This document shows, in pieces, positions 24,714 to 31,822 of a stretch of 33,247 nucleotides of DNA. The notes under the pieces were generated by a model that was given only the letters and a program-made list of their open reading frames with translations, was not told where the DNA came from and did no database searches. Origin of the DNA: Oscillospiraceae bacterium (GTDB taxonomy: Bacteria > Bacillota > Clostridia > Monoglobales > Monoglobaceae); NCBI GenBank assembly GCA_015068845.1, contig SVJR01000014.1, positions 1 to 33,247 on the forward strand, given 5' to 3'. The translations under genes were made by a program, and so were the position numbers. Every line of letters begins with the position of its first letter. Within the stretch, counting starts at the first letter, position 1.

Positions 24714-25454
24714 TTATTCAAACACCCACAGTCTGAGAATTGCAAGGCTCTCCCTTATGTAAGACGGTATAATATTATACCATTTTATGCCGCCGCCGAG
24801 GTGCGTCACCTCGCCTAAGCCCTCCATTCGAGCATAGGTCACACCACGATATGTATGGAATTTATTGGTTATAATAACTGTTTTATAGTCTCTCTCAAAA
24901 ACCCCGTCAAGAATTTTCTTTGAAAACCGCATATTTTCACGGGTAGAAGTGGCTTTTTCCTCCTTTATTATTTTATTCCTCGGGACACCCTGTGAGAGCA
25001 GGTATTTCTCCATTGCATAGGCTTCGGTTACAACCTCGCCATTACCCTGACCCCCAGTCACTACAATAACCGCATCGGGGTTCTTTTTGCTGTATTCAAC
25101 AGCCCGGTCAAGACGGGTTTTGAGCGGATATGTCACCCATTCACCACGAATTCCGGCACCCAGAACAATTACGCAGTCCTCATCATAGGTCGCCGTATCC
25201 GTTCTTCCGTATCCCGCAATAAATCCCATAAAGGCAAGCTCTGCGCAAAGCAGACTAATCACTGTAATCTTTATTGCCTTACCCACACCTTTTTGAGTAA
25301 TCATAGCTATTTTCTTATAAAACACGCCCCAACAAATCAGAAAAAGCCCGAGCAGAACCGTCAGAACAATACCAAATGTCATATTGGCAAGAACACACAT
25401 AAATGCACCGTTGAGAAAAATTACAATACCCGCCAGAATAAGAATAATTGCCAT
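24714..25454 (-). CDS. YdcF/SanA-type DUF218 membrane protein
   Basis: A 246-residue protein with two to three N-terminal membrane segments (about 2-22, 25-45, 60-85) and a DUF218 domain. The domain begins DCVIVLGAGIRGEWVTYPLKTRL and includes VVTGGQGNGEVVTEAYAM and EEKATSTRENMRFSK, the conserved acidic and asparagine residues of the family. DUF218 proteins are linked to cell envelope metabolism and vancomycin sensitivity (SanA); the reaction is not established here. The ATG at 25454 has AGAGGTGA upstream; the alternative start ten codons earlier does not. It leads the folate-truA run from a good promoter. Confidence 0.85.
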   Translation of the reverse strand: MAIILILAGIVIFLNGAFMCVLANMTFGIVLTVLLGLFLICWGVFYKKIAMITQKGVGKAIKITVISLLCAELAFMGFIAGYGRTDTATYDEDCVIVLGAGIRGEWVTYPLKTRLDRAVEYSKKNPDAVIVVTGGQGNGEVVTEAYAMEKYLLSQGVPRNKIIKEEKATSTRENMRFSKKILDGVFERDYKTVIITNKFHTYRGVTYARMEGLGEVTHLGGGIKWYNIIPSYIRESLAILRLWVFE

Positions 25455-25474
25455 AATCTCACCTCTTTGAAAGT

Positions 25475-25503
25475 ATTTTATCACAAACTGCCCGATTTTT
25501 CAA
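25475..25503 (-). promoter_or_regulatory. Sigma-A promoter for ydcF-like - cyclo-ligase - truA
   Basis: On the minus strand TTGAAA (25498-25503) and TAAAAT (25475-25480), 17 bases apart, with TG one base before the -10 (extended -10). It lies about 20 bases before the start codon, giving a very short leader, and just after the terminator of the CofE-like gene. Confidence 0.7.
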
Positions 25504-25516
25504 CCGCTAACAAAAT

Positions 25517-25562
25517 AAAAGGCACTGTTTAAAAAACATAGCTTTTTAAACAGTGCCTTTTT
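25517..25562. terminator. Bidirectional intrinsic terminator
   Basis: A perfect stem, AAAAGGCACTGTTTAAAAA (25517-25535) with its complement (25544-25562 region), around a short loop, flanked by A on one side and T on the other so it works both ways. It ends the CofE-like gene on the minus strand. Confidence 0.9.
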
Positions 25563-25595
25563 GCGCTCTGGACTATTTTAACATCACCTTTGGTT

Positions 25596-26786
25596 TTAGT
25601 CGGTCATATTATCAAAATAACCCTGAACGAGAACGATTGGTGTGCCCTTATCTCCCGAACCACTTGTAAGGTCACAAAGCGAGCCGATAAGGTCGGTCAG
25701 GCGGCGAGGTGTTGTTCCCTGAGATGCCATATTACCAACAAGGTCGCCGTCCTTTTTGCGGATTGCTGTTTCAATTGCTTTTTTCAGTTCCTCGCCCTTG
25801 AGGTCCGCAAAATCGTTATCCGCAAGGTACTTGAGCTTAAGCTCGTTGGGTGTACCCTCAAGTCCTGATGTGTATGCCGGTGATACTACCGGATCTGCAA
25901 GCTCCCATATTTTGCCTACCGGGTCACGGAATGCACCGTCGCCGTACACCATAACCTCAATAGTTTTGCCGGTGCGTTCTTTCAGCTGTGCCTGAATATC
26001 ATTCACCATCTCAAAGCATTCCTGCGGAAACAGCTTAACAGCTTCTTCTGTTGACTTGTTAGAGCCAAGCAGACCATACTTTGAGTTAAAACCGCTGCCG
26101 TCAACAGATTCTGTAAGTATATCGTCAAGGCCGACAACACACTTTGCACCTGCATCACGGAGAATTCTCTTTGTGCGGGCACGGCTGTGGATATCACAGT
26201 TAAGAACGCAGTCTGTATATTTAAGAATTGTTCTGGGGTCGTTTGCAAGAATAATTTCTGCCTCTGCACCACAGGAACGGATTAAATCACCATAGTAAGT
26301 GATATAGTCAACGCCTGTGAACGGATGGGGGTTCTCACCGAAAAGCTCACGATACTTTGCTTCAGTCAGAACATCAGAATAGGGGTTGATGCCTGCCTCG
26401 TCAAGCTGATCGAGAGAAACCAAAGCATTACCTACCTCATCGCTGGGATAGTTCAGCATAAGAACAATCTTTTTTGCACCCTTTGCAATTCCGCGAAGGC
26501 AAATCGCAAAACGATTACGGCTGAGAATCGGGAAAATAACACCAATTGTCTCGCCGCCAAGCTTTGCCTTTACATCCTTTGCAATCGCATCAACCGATGC
26601 GTAGTTACCCTGTGCACGGGCAACAACCGACTCGGTAACCGCAACAACATCACGGTCACGAAGCTCAAACCCTTCAACCTGAGCCGCCTCTATAACACTA
26701 TTAACTACAATCCCTGCAATATCGTCACCCTCACGGATAATCGGGCAACGAACGCCTCTTGAAATTGTACCAACTCTTCTTTCCAT
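25596..26786 (-). CDS. CofE-like protein (coenzyme F420-0:L-glutamate ligase family)
   Basis: A 396-residue protein of the F420 gamma-glutamyl ligase family (COG1478). The N-terminal part shows [30 protein letters not shown] and [18 protein letters not shown], and the middle has [16 protein letters not shown] and [14 protein letters not shown], which align with the nucleotide/metal region of CofE as I recall it. Length exceeds archaeal CofE (about 250), with an added C-terminal region ending near [10 protein letters not shown]. Clostridia are not known to make F420, so the real amide-forming reaction is unknown. It is monocistronic, with a divergent LysR regulator and its own terminator. AGGAGG precedes the ATG. 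Confidence 0.75.
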   Translation of the reverse strand: MERRVGTISRGVRCPIIREGDDIAGIVVNSVIEAAQVEGFELRDRDVVAVTESVVARAQGNYASVDAIAKDVKAKLGGETIGVIFPILSRNRFAICLRGIAKGAKKIVLMLNYPSDEVGNALVSLDQLDEAGINPYSDVLTEAKYRELFGENPHPFTGVDYITYYGDLIRSCGAEAEIILANDPRTILKYTDCVLNCDIHSRARTKRILRDAGAKCVVGLDDILTESVDGSGFNSKYGLLGSNKSTEEAVKLFPQECFEMVNDIQAQLKERTGKTIEVMVYGDGAFRDPVGKIWELADPVVSPAYTSGLEGTPNELKLKYLADNDFADLKGEELKKAIETAIRKKDGDLVGNMASQGTTPRRLTDLIGSLCDLTSGSGDKGTPIVLVQGYFDNMTD

Positions 26787-26824
26787 AACAAAAAACCTCC
26801 TGCTTTTCGTTTCACTTTTTGTTA

Positions 26825-26874
26825 TTGACTTTTTATGTCATAATTATTATAATACAATTATAGTTATTAGTAAA
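26825..26874. promoter_or_regulatory. Overlapping divergent promoters of the lysR and cofE-like genes
   Basis: Plus strand: TTGACT (26825-26830), 17 bases, TATAAT (26848-26853). Minus strand: TTTACT (26869-26874), 17 bases, TATAAT (26846-26851). The two -10 elements share bases, so only one polymerase can bind at a time. ATAATT (26840-26845) and AATTAT (26856-26861) form a dyad across both -10 sites and would suit a LysR-type regulator, though the AT-rich sequence weakens that reading. Confidence 0.7.
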
Positions 26875-26911
26875 GCAGATAAAACTTACAACAGTGATAA
26901 GGAGAACTTAT

Positions 26912-27787
26912 ATGAAAACAAAGCTTGACTATTACCGGATTTTTTATGAAACGGCGCGGTTTGCATCGTTCTCTAAAGCTGCAGAACATCTTTATATTTC
27001 CCAGTCCGCCATATCCCAATGCATTCGTCAGCTTGAACAGGACCTTGGAACAAAGCTTTTTGCCCGTTCACGACGGGGGGTTTCTTTAACCAAGGAAGGC
27101 GAGCTTTTATTTCAAAAAATTGAAGGTGCAATGCAAGCAATCGAGCAGGGTGAAACTCTCCTTGCAAGGCTTCATCATTTGGAAAGCGGCTCGCTTGTTA
27201 TTGCGGCCGGTGACTCAATCACAAGCCATTATCTTTTGCCGTACTTGGAGAAATTCCACGAGACCTATCCCGGAATACGAATTGAAATGGCAAACTCATA
27301 CTCGTCCCGAACACTTCAGTTTGTAAAAGATGGTAAAGCAGAGCTTGCATTTGTCAATCTGCCCGTAGAGGATGACGAACTTTGTATCAGACCTTGCCTT
27401 GAGATACACGATATATTTGTCTGCGGTGCTGACCACAAGCCAAAGGCAAGCTATTCGTGGCAGGATATTGCGGCAGAACCGCTGATTTTGCTTGAAAAGA
27501 ACTCGTCATCACGCCGGTATATCGATAAAAAATTTGCCGAAAGCGGCATATCCCTCGAGCCTCAGATTGAGCTTGCCGCATACGACCTGCTTATCCGTTT
27601 TGCGTCGATACATCTTGGCATTTCCTGTGTAGTTGAGGAATTTTCAAAAGAAAGCCTTGACAGCAAAATTATTCACAAGCTCAACCTCAATCCGCCTCTG
27701 CCGCCCCGAAGCATTGGTTGCGCATATATGCGTCACAGTCCATTATCCCTTGCCGCTCAGGCATTTTTGAAATTGATACAGGAATAA
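26912..27787 (+). CDS. LysR-family transcriptional regulator
   Basis: A 291-residue LysR regulator. Residues 1-60 form the winged helix-turn-helix: DYYRIFYETARFASFSKAAE, then ISQSAISQCIRQLEQDLGTKLF. From about 90 onward is the periplasmic-binding-protein-like effector domain (GSLVIAAGDSITSHYLLPYL). The ATG at 26912 has AAGGAG 7 bases upstream; an in-frame GTG six codons earlier would remove the ribosome site. It diverges from the CofE-like gene with interlocking promoters, so it most likely controls that gene in response to an unknown small molecule and represses itself. Confidence 0.92.
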   Translation: MKTKLDYYRIFYETARFASFSKAAEHLYISQSAISQCIRQLEQDLGTKLFARSRRGVSLTKEGELLFQKIEGAMQAIEQGETLLARLHHLESGSLVIAAGDSITSHYLLPYLEKFHETYPGIRIEMANSYSSRTLQFVKDGKAELAFVNLPVEDDELCIRPCLEIHDIFVCGADHKPKASYSWQDIAAEPLILLEKNSSSRRYIDKKFAESGISLEPQIELAAYDLLIRFASIHLGISCVVEEFSKESLDSKIIHKLNLNPPLPPRSIGCAYMRHSPLSLAAQAFLKLIQE

Positions 27788-27792
27788 AGTAT

Positions 27793-27818
27793 AAAAGGCA
27801 TCCTTACGGATGCCTTTT
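27793..27818. terminator. Bidirectional terminator shared by convergent lysR and Pr6Pr genes
   Basis: AAAAGGCATCC (27793-27803) and GGATGCCTTTT (27808-27818) pair around the loop TTAC. It begins 6 bases after the lysR stop. On the minus strand the Pr6Pr-type gene's stop codon (27804-27806) lies inside the loop, so its last codons are part of the stem. Confidence 0.9.
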
Positions 27819-28505
27819 ATTTCTGAGTTTATTTATTATAACTTTTATGGCTGTAAGTAAAAAAGATATTACAAATACAATTCCGCCAATGAGAAGAATC
27901 CACCACAACACACCTATCTTCCCGTCTTCAAAAGTTGTCCAGCCTAATGTGCGGTAATCCAGGAAATAATACGGGAAGTTTGAACCATTGGAATATGTTA
28001 TACCCTTTATTGATATCAGCAATGTAACCACAAGATAAGCTGCAGGGATGACAAAACCCAGACAACAACTCCACATTCTGCATTTAAACTGTTTGTCAAA
28101 TACAATAAAGTCAATAACAGCCGCCAACGGCGCAAATATATGCACGCTTAAATTTCTTAGTGAAAATAAATACGCCTGACTTTTAAATGGGGCAAGTAAC
28201 GCAAGTGATACAACCAACGTAACAGTCATTGCAGTTACAAACATAAACCTAAGCACAAGTAGCCAATGTGGTGTAAGCCTTCTTCGCGTAACTTTTTCAA
28301 AAATGCCCAGCACCACAAGTAAGCCCGAGATTATTGCTATACCCATATTGCTGAAAATGGTAAAGTATAAAAAAACATAGGTTTTGAACAGTCCGCCATC
28401 AAGCTTTGCCTGAAGATATACGCCAATAGACGCAAAAACGATAACCACAAGCTTCCATAAAAGCGAGATAACTGACGGGCCTTTATATATGCGGTTTAAC
28501 CTCAT
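27804..28505 (-). CDS. Pr6Pr-type integral membrane protein
   Basis: A 233-residue membrane protein with six predicted segments (about 13-32, 40-68, 85-107, 120-137, 147-168, 200-222). The FLYFTIFSNMGIA stretch, the NLSVHIFAPLAAVIDFIVFD segment and the NFPYYFLDY motif are typical of the Pr6Pr family of unknown function as I recall it. GGAGG precedes the ATG. It is the last gene of the ECF-NhaC run, 21 bases after nhaC, and its stop lies in the terminator loop. Confidence 0.75.
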   Translation of the reverse strand: MRLNRIYKGPSVISLLWKLVVIVFASIGVYLQAKLDGGLFKTYVFLYFTIFSNMGIAIISGLLVVLGIFEKVTRRRLTPHWLLVLRFMFVTAMTVTLVVSLALLAPFKSQAYLFSLRNLSVHIFAPLAAVIDFIVFDKQFKCRMWSCCLGFVIPAAYLVVTLLISIKGITYSNGSNFPYYFLDYRTLGWTTFEDGKIGVLWWILLIGGIVFVISFLLTAIKVIINKLRNKRHP

Positions 28506-28526
28506 AACTTTACCTCCGTTTGTAAA

Positions 28527-29840
28527 TTAGTCTTTTTCCTTTGCCGGAACGGCAAAAATAAATATCAGCGAGCTTATAAGGAGCAGATACGGATAGAACA
28601 GCTTGGGGATAATATCAAAAGCTGAAATTTCAAAGCCCAACGCATTAACCGCCGAGATTGCCACAAGCATCTGAGCACCGTATGGGATTATACCCTGAAA
28701 TACACAGGAAAATGTATCAAGAATTGACGCTGTTTTCTTTGCAGAAATTCCGTACTCTGTCGCAATTTCCTTTGCAATGGGGTTTGCCATAACTATTGCC
28801 ACGGTATTGTTAGCTGTTGCAATGTCAAGTGCACCCACAAGCACGCCCATTCCAAGCTGACCGCCTTTTTTACCTCTGAATACTTTTTTAATTCCGCTTA
28901 AAAGCGCATCAAAGCCGCCGTGTTCACGGATAAGCGCACATATCGCCGAAACAAGCACGGCTACCATTGTAGTTTCAAACATTCCGGCAGCACCTGTGCC
29001 CATATTTCCAAGAAGTGCCGTTGCGGTTGTTCCGCCCGTCGCAAGCATTATCACCGAACCTGATACAATACCGATTAAAAGTACTACAAAAACATTTATA
29101 CCGGCAATTCCGCCTATCAGAACAAGCAGATACGGAATTATTCTTATCAGGCTGTAATCATTCAATAACGCACCCTTTATGTCACTATTCAGCGACAAAA
29201 CAAGAATTAATACAAGTGTTGCAATCGCCGCCGGAAGTGCAATAAAGAAATTCGCACGGAATTTGTCCTTCATCTTACAGCCCTGACCATTGCAAGCCGC
29301 AATTGTTGTATCGGATATAAACGACAGATTATCGCCGAACATTGCTCCGCCGATAACAGATGCAACACAAAGCGCCATATCAAAGCCCGAAGCGTTGGCT
29401 ACCGCTACCGCAATCGGGGTCAGGAGTGTTATTGTTCCAACAGAAGTACCCATAGCAAGTGACACAAAACAGCCGACCACAAACAAAACCGCAACGGCGT
29501 ACTGTGCCGGGATTATCGACAGCATAAAATATGCAACACTTTCCGCACTTTCTCTGCCAACAACACCGACAAATATTCCGGCTTCAAGGAATATCAGAAT
29601 CATAGTAACAATATTCTTATCGCCAACGCCCTTGCCCATAAGCTCGAGCTTTTGGTCAAAGCTGAGCTTGCGGTTCTGGAGACACGCTACCAGAAGCGCA
29701 GCAAGGAATGTCACCACAATCGGGATATTATAAAAGCCCATAGGGATTTTGAGGATATACTCAAATGTAATACCAAACCCCAGATATAAAACCAAAAATA
29801 CTCCAATTGGCAAAAGTGCCCATACATTTCCTTTTTTCAT
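28527..29840 (-). CDS. nhaC: NhaC-family Na+/H+ antiporter
   Basis: A 437-residue membrane transporter of the NhaC/ion transporter superfamily with about 11-12 segments. Typical features are MILIFLEAGIFVGVVGRE, SLAMGTSVGTITLLTPIAVAVA (about 135-156), GGAMFGDNLSFISDTTIAA and LVGALDIATANNTVAIVMANP. Members exchange sodium for protons, and some exchange organic acids or amines. I start at the ATG at 29840, with AAAGGA nine bases upstream. It follows the ECF S-component by 41 bases, an association that could mean the pair handles a common solute, but this is not shown. Confidence 0.88.
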   Translation of the reverse strand: MKKGNVWALLPIGVFLVLYLGFGITFEYILKIPMGFYNIPIVVTFLAALLVACLQNRKLSFDQKLELMGKGVGDKNIVTMILIFLEAGIFVGVVGRESAESVAYFMLSIIPAQYAVAVLFVVGCFVSLAMGTSVGTITLLTPIAVAVANASGFDMALCVASVIGGAMFGDNLSFISDTTIAACNGQGCKMKDKFRANFFIALPAAIATLVLILVLSLNSDIKGALLNDYSLIRIIPYLLVLIGGIAGINVFVVLLIGIVSGSVIMLATGGTTATALLGNMGTGAAGMFETTMVAVLVSAICALIREHGGFDALLSGIKKVFRGKKGGQLGMGVLVGALDIATANNTVAIVMANPIAKEIATEYGISAKKTASILDTFSCVFQGIIPYGAQMLVAISAVNALGFEISAFDIIPKLFYPYLLLISSLIFIFAVPAKEKD

Positions 29841-29881
29841 AAGTAAAATTCCTTTCATATGTATATTTTATTACATTTTAG

Positions 29882-30400
29882 TTAATGAAGCAACCCTCGT
29901 CGTTTCACCACAGTGATTACTGCAGGAATTAGCACAAGTTGAATAATTATTCCGGGGACTGCATCCAGAATTGCTCCGGATATAAATACATAAAATGTAA
30001 ACTTCTCCATTCCAAGCAATATTGTTTGTACCGCACCCCACACAAGTCTGCCAAAAACCATTGCAATAATTAACGCGCTATACAGATCCTTCCAATCTTT
30101 AGACTTGGAACGGTAATATATGTATCCTGCCATAAACCCGTATGCGGCAAGTTCAAATGCCATTGCAACCGCCTTGGGGTACATTGGCGGCATACCAAAC
30201 ATTACCGAACGCAAAAGCGGTAATATAAACCCCACCGCCAGTCCGCACTTCCAACCGCATATAAAGCTGCACAGCAAGACGGGTATGTGCATCGGCAACA
30301 GCATATTGCCAATCCGTTGAATCTGTCCGGTCAGAAACGGCAACACAAGCCCGATTGCCAGAAACATCGCCGCAAGAACAGAATTTCTTAGATTTTTCAT
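29882..30400 (-). CDS. ECF transporter S (substrate-binding) component
   Basis: A 172-residue membrane protein with about six helices. The N-terminal LAAMFLAIGLVLPF and IGNMLLPMHIPVLLCSFICG motifs are typical of ECF S-components, which bind a vitamin or metal in the membrane and share an ATPase-transmembrane module. No EcfA/EcfT genes are in this window, so it would use a module encoded elsewhere. The ligand is not evident. AGGTGATAATAAA precedes the ATG. It is 23 bases after a small membrane protein gene with no terminator between, so it may be read from the promoter at 31388. Confidence 0.82.
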   Translation of the reverse strand: MKNLRNSVLAAMFLAIGLVLPFLTGQIQRIGNMLLPMHIPVLLCSFICGWKCGLAVGFILPLLRSVMFGMPPMYPKAVAMAFELAAYGFMAGYIYYRSKSKDWKDLYSALIIAMVFGRLVWGAVQTILLGMEKFTFYVFISGAILDAVPGIIIQLVLIPAVITVVKRRGLLH

Positions 30401-30423
30401 TTTATTATCACCTGATTGTATTT

Positions 30424-30831
30424 TTAATAATTATAGAATTTGTGCACGATTTGGATGCTATTGATTTTTCTTTTTATGAGAAAATGTTTGATTAAAAACT
30501 CTATACTCATAATTACCAAACAACTAATAAAGTGAATAGTGGTTGATATAAAATATGTTAAATCTCCCTCTAAATCATACCATATTTGTTTATCATCCAA
30601 GCTACGAAAATATAGTTGCCCATTTATGTACATTCCTATTGAAGATGCGAACAAAAGAAGCAAGCAGTAAACAAATAATTCTTTTTTACTTCGGCTTAAA
30701 ATTAAATTCACTACCGACAACCCAAAGGTAATTACCCATATTATTATCATGAATTTTGTTCCGACATTTCCCAATATTATACAAGGGAGAATTATTATAA
30801 GGTTCAAAATAAATAAAATCCAATTTCTCAT
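30424..30831 (-). CDS. Small four-segment membrane protein, not recognised
   Basis: A 135-residue protein with four hydrophobic helices (about 3-23, 27-46, 50-70, 96-118) and a basic C-terminus (KHFLIKRKINS). I do not recognise a family. I use the ATG at 30831, with GGAG 9 bases upstream, 14 bases after the four-helix-bundle gene; a longer reading would overlap that gene. The DNA is visibly richer in A and T than its neighbours, with codons such as ATA, TTA and AAA prominent, which suggests it came from elsewhere with the preceding gene. Function unknown. Confidence 0.65.
   Translation of the reverse strand: MRNWILFILNLIIILPCIILGNVGTKFMIIIWVITFGLSVVNLILSRSKKELFVYCLLLLFASSIGMYINGQLYFRSLDDKQIWYDLEGDLTYFISTTIHFISCLVIMSIEFLIKHFLIKRKINSIQIVHKFYNY
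30430..30435 (-). promoter_or_regulatory. Possible -10 for the ECF S-component gene
   Basis: TATAAT on the minus strand 30 bases before the ATG, overlapping the end of the upstream gene. No good -35 is visible. If active, the ECF-NhaC genes could be expressed without the upstream cassette. Confidence 0.3.
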
Positions 30832-30845
30832 CTTATGTATCTCCA

Positions 30846-31202
30846 CTATTTTAAATTTTCTTTCACTGTGTTGATTGACGAAATCAACATCCTGCGAATC
30901 TGTCCGCAATTATTTATTGTTAATTTATATTGCTCGTTGTCTATATATCCTGTTCTGTTTAGAAGTTCCAACCAATATTCTGACTCATAACATTCTTTTA
31001 AAGCTATTTGCATTTTTGAAATAAAATCAGCAGTCCCATGAGCATATTTTGATTCGTGAATATTAGCACCGATTGATGTGCCTGAACGCATCAGTTGATT
31101 TGTTAATACACACTCTCTTTTTGTTTCTTTTATGTTCTTACACATATTTATAATTTCAACTGCAAAATCTTTTGCTTTATCAAGCATAATGCTTTCTGCC
31201 AT
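30846..31202 (-). CDS. Four-helix-bundle protein (S23 / 23S rRNA intervening-sequence protein family)
   Basis: A 118-residue helical protein. The segment TNQLMRSGTSIGANIHES (about 37-54) followed by DFISKMQIALKECYESEYWLELL is the signature of the S23/IVP family. Its best-known relatives are ORFs within rRNA intervening sequences and the Avd accessory proteins of diversity-generating retroelements; the pentameric bundle has a basic face that can bind nucleic acid. Here it is not in an rRNA gene and no reverse transcriptase is nearby. The ATG at 31202 has AGGA nine bases upstream; a TTG start six codons earlier is less likely. The gene follows a 180-base hairpin-rich leader. Role unknown; RNA or DNA binding is plausible. 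Confidence 0.85.
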   Translation of the reverse strand: MAESIMLDKAKDFAVEIINMCKNIKETKRECVLTNQLMRSGTSIGANIHESKYAHGTADFISKMQIALKECYESEYWLELLNRTGYIDNEQYKLTINNCGQIRRMLISSINTVKENLK

Positions 31203-31228
31203 ATACTCACATCCTACCAATTTCTTTT

Positions 31229-31362
31229 AGCTAAATTTTGCAACAAGTTGCAAAGCTAAATTATTTCGCTTTGCCCCATAGCTAAATAACTCCTTCGGAG
31301 TAGCTAAATTAAATTCGCCATTAGCGTGCGAAGCACATTTAGCTGCCGCAGGCAATTTAGCT
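31229..31362 (-). other. Hairpin array in leader of the four-helix-bundle gene
   Basis: Reading minus, the word AGCTAAAT or GCTAAAT occurs twice and then its complement ATTTAGCT four times. Between these constant words sit different short stems: TGCC/GGCA (31344-31354), GTGC/GCAC (31327-31336 region), ACTCC/GGAGT (31289-31301) and TTTGCAAC/GTTGCAAA (31237-31254), plus one decayed module (31263-31279). The constant words can also pair with each other, giving a nested multi-branch fold. It ends 26 bases before the start codon. Confidence 0.8.
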
Positions 31363-31416
31363 GAATAGATTTAACTATGTTAAATCTATTCTACCACGAA
31401 CGGCATAATTTGACAA
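31363..31416 (-). promoter_or_regulatory. Promoter with overlapping 13-bp dyad before the hairpin leader
   Basis: Minus strand: TTGTCA (31411-31416), 17 bases, TAGAAT (31388-31393) with TG one base upstream (extended -10). A perfect 13-bp inverted repeat, GAATAGATTTAAC (31363-31375) and its complement (31379-31391), with a 3-base centre, covers most of the -10 and the predicted start near 31381. This is the geometry of a repressor site; a hairpin role is also possible. Confidence 0.75.
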
Positions 31417-31457
31417 TATAATTATTTAATCTGCACAACTTTACTCTTATACTCCCA

Positions 31458-31498
31458 AGCAAAAAAGATATCCTCATATAAGGATATCTTTTTTTGCT
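31458..31498. terminator. Terminator after the 42-codon gene (works both ways)
   Basis: AGC, a run of A and GATATCCT (31458-31474) pair with AGGATATC, a run of T and GCT (31481-31498) around CATATA. On the minus strand it directly follows the stop of the 42-codon gene. Its sequence closely resembles the hairpin at 32661-32707. Confidence 0.88.
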
Positions 31499-31500
31499 AT

Positions 31501-31629
31501 TTAATTTCCGCCCGGGCCATCCTTGCGTTCACGAGTATCGTGAACATCAATCTTGCCCTTTATCTTACCGGCATTTGTCAGCTTTTTTGAACATTTGTCA
31601 CAATCTTTTTTGATATCTTTTTCTTCCAT
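31501..31629 (-). CDS. Small 42-residue protein ending in DGPGGN
   Basis: A short gene of 42 codons plus stop. It starts MEEKDIKKDCDKCSKKL, has one CxxC pair (C10, C13), a lysine-rich middle and ends TRERKDGPGGN. The ribosome site AAAGGGGAG stands 6-7 bases before the ATG, and a terminator follows the stop within three bases, so the unit is complete. Small clostridial proteins with a similar RKDGPGG tail are known to me from memory only; no function is assigned. A related leader lacking the gene lies at 32701-32770. Confidence 0.65.
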   Translation of the reverse strand: MEEKDIKKDCDKCSKKLTNAGKIKGKIDVHDTRERKDGPGGN

Positions 31630-31690
31630 TTTATATCTCCCCTTTCGTGCTTAGTATGTGTAACTTGGTAGAAATATATAATAATTTTTA
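31621..31690 (-). repeat. Leader of the small gene, copy 1 of a duplicated unit
   Basis: Aligned without gaps to 32701-32770 (exact offset 1080), 54 of 70 bases match by my count, including the start codon, ribosome site and ATTACACA-like block. It carries the expressed-looking gene at 31501-31629. Confidence 0.75.
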
Positions 31691-31775
31691 AATCGTATAA
31701 AAGAAGAATTAACAAAAAATGGCTTAATATCAATCAACAAAGCCGTCCTCATTATTGCCCATTGTTGTGCCATTC

Positions 31776-31804
31776 TTCACAGATTTATATTTCCAAAATA
31801 TACT
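31776..31804 (+). promoter_or_regulatory. Promoter of the ZIP transporter gene
   Basis: TTCACA (31776-31781) and TATACT (31799-31804), 17 bases apart. The start would fall near 31811, so the leader is only about 12 bases including GGAGG. No metal-regulator box was recognised. Confidence 0.6.
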
Positions 31805-31822
31805 AAATATTGGAGGTGCTTT

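Noticed and set aside
30401-30423. Vitamin riboswitch before the ECF S-component
   Set aside because: The gap is 23 bases and contains just a ribosome site.
31229-31391. CRISPR-like array
   Set aside because: The repeated words are only 8 bases, occur in both orientations, and the intervening pieces are self-pairing hairpins of 9-18 bases; no cas genes are near.
30846-31391. Diversity-generating retroelement with an Avd protein
   Set aside because: The S23/Avd-type gene is present, but there is no reverse transcriptase and no template/variable repeat pair in the window.
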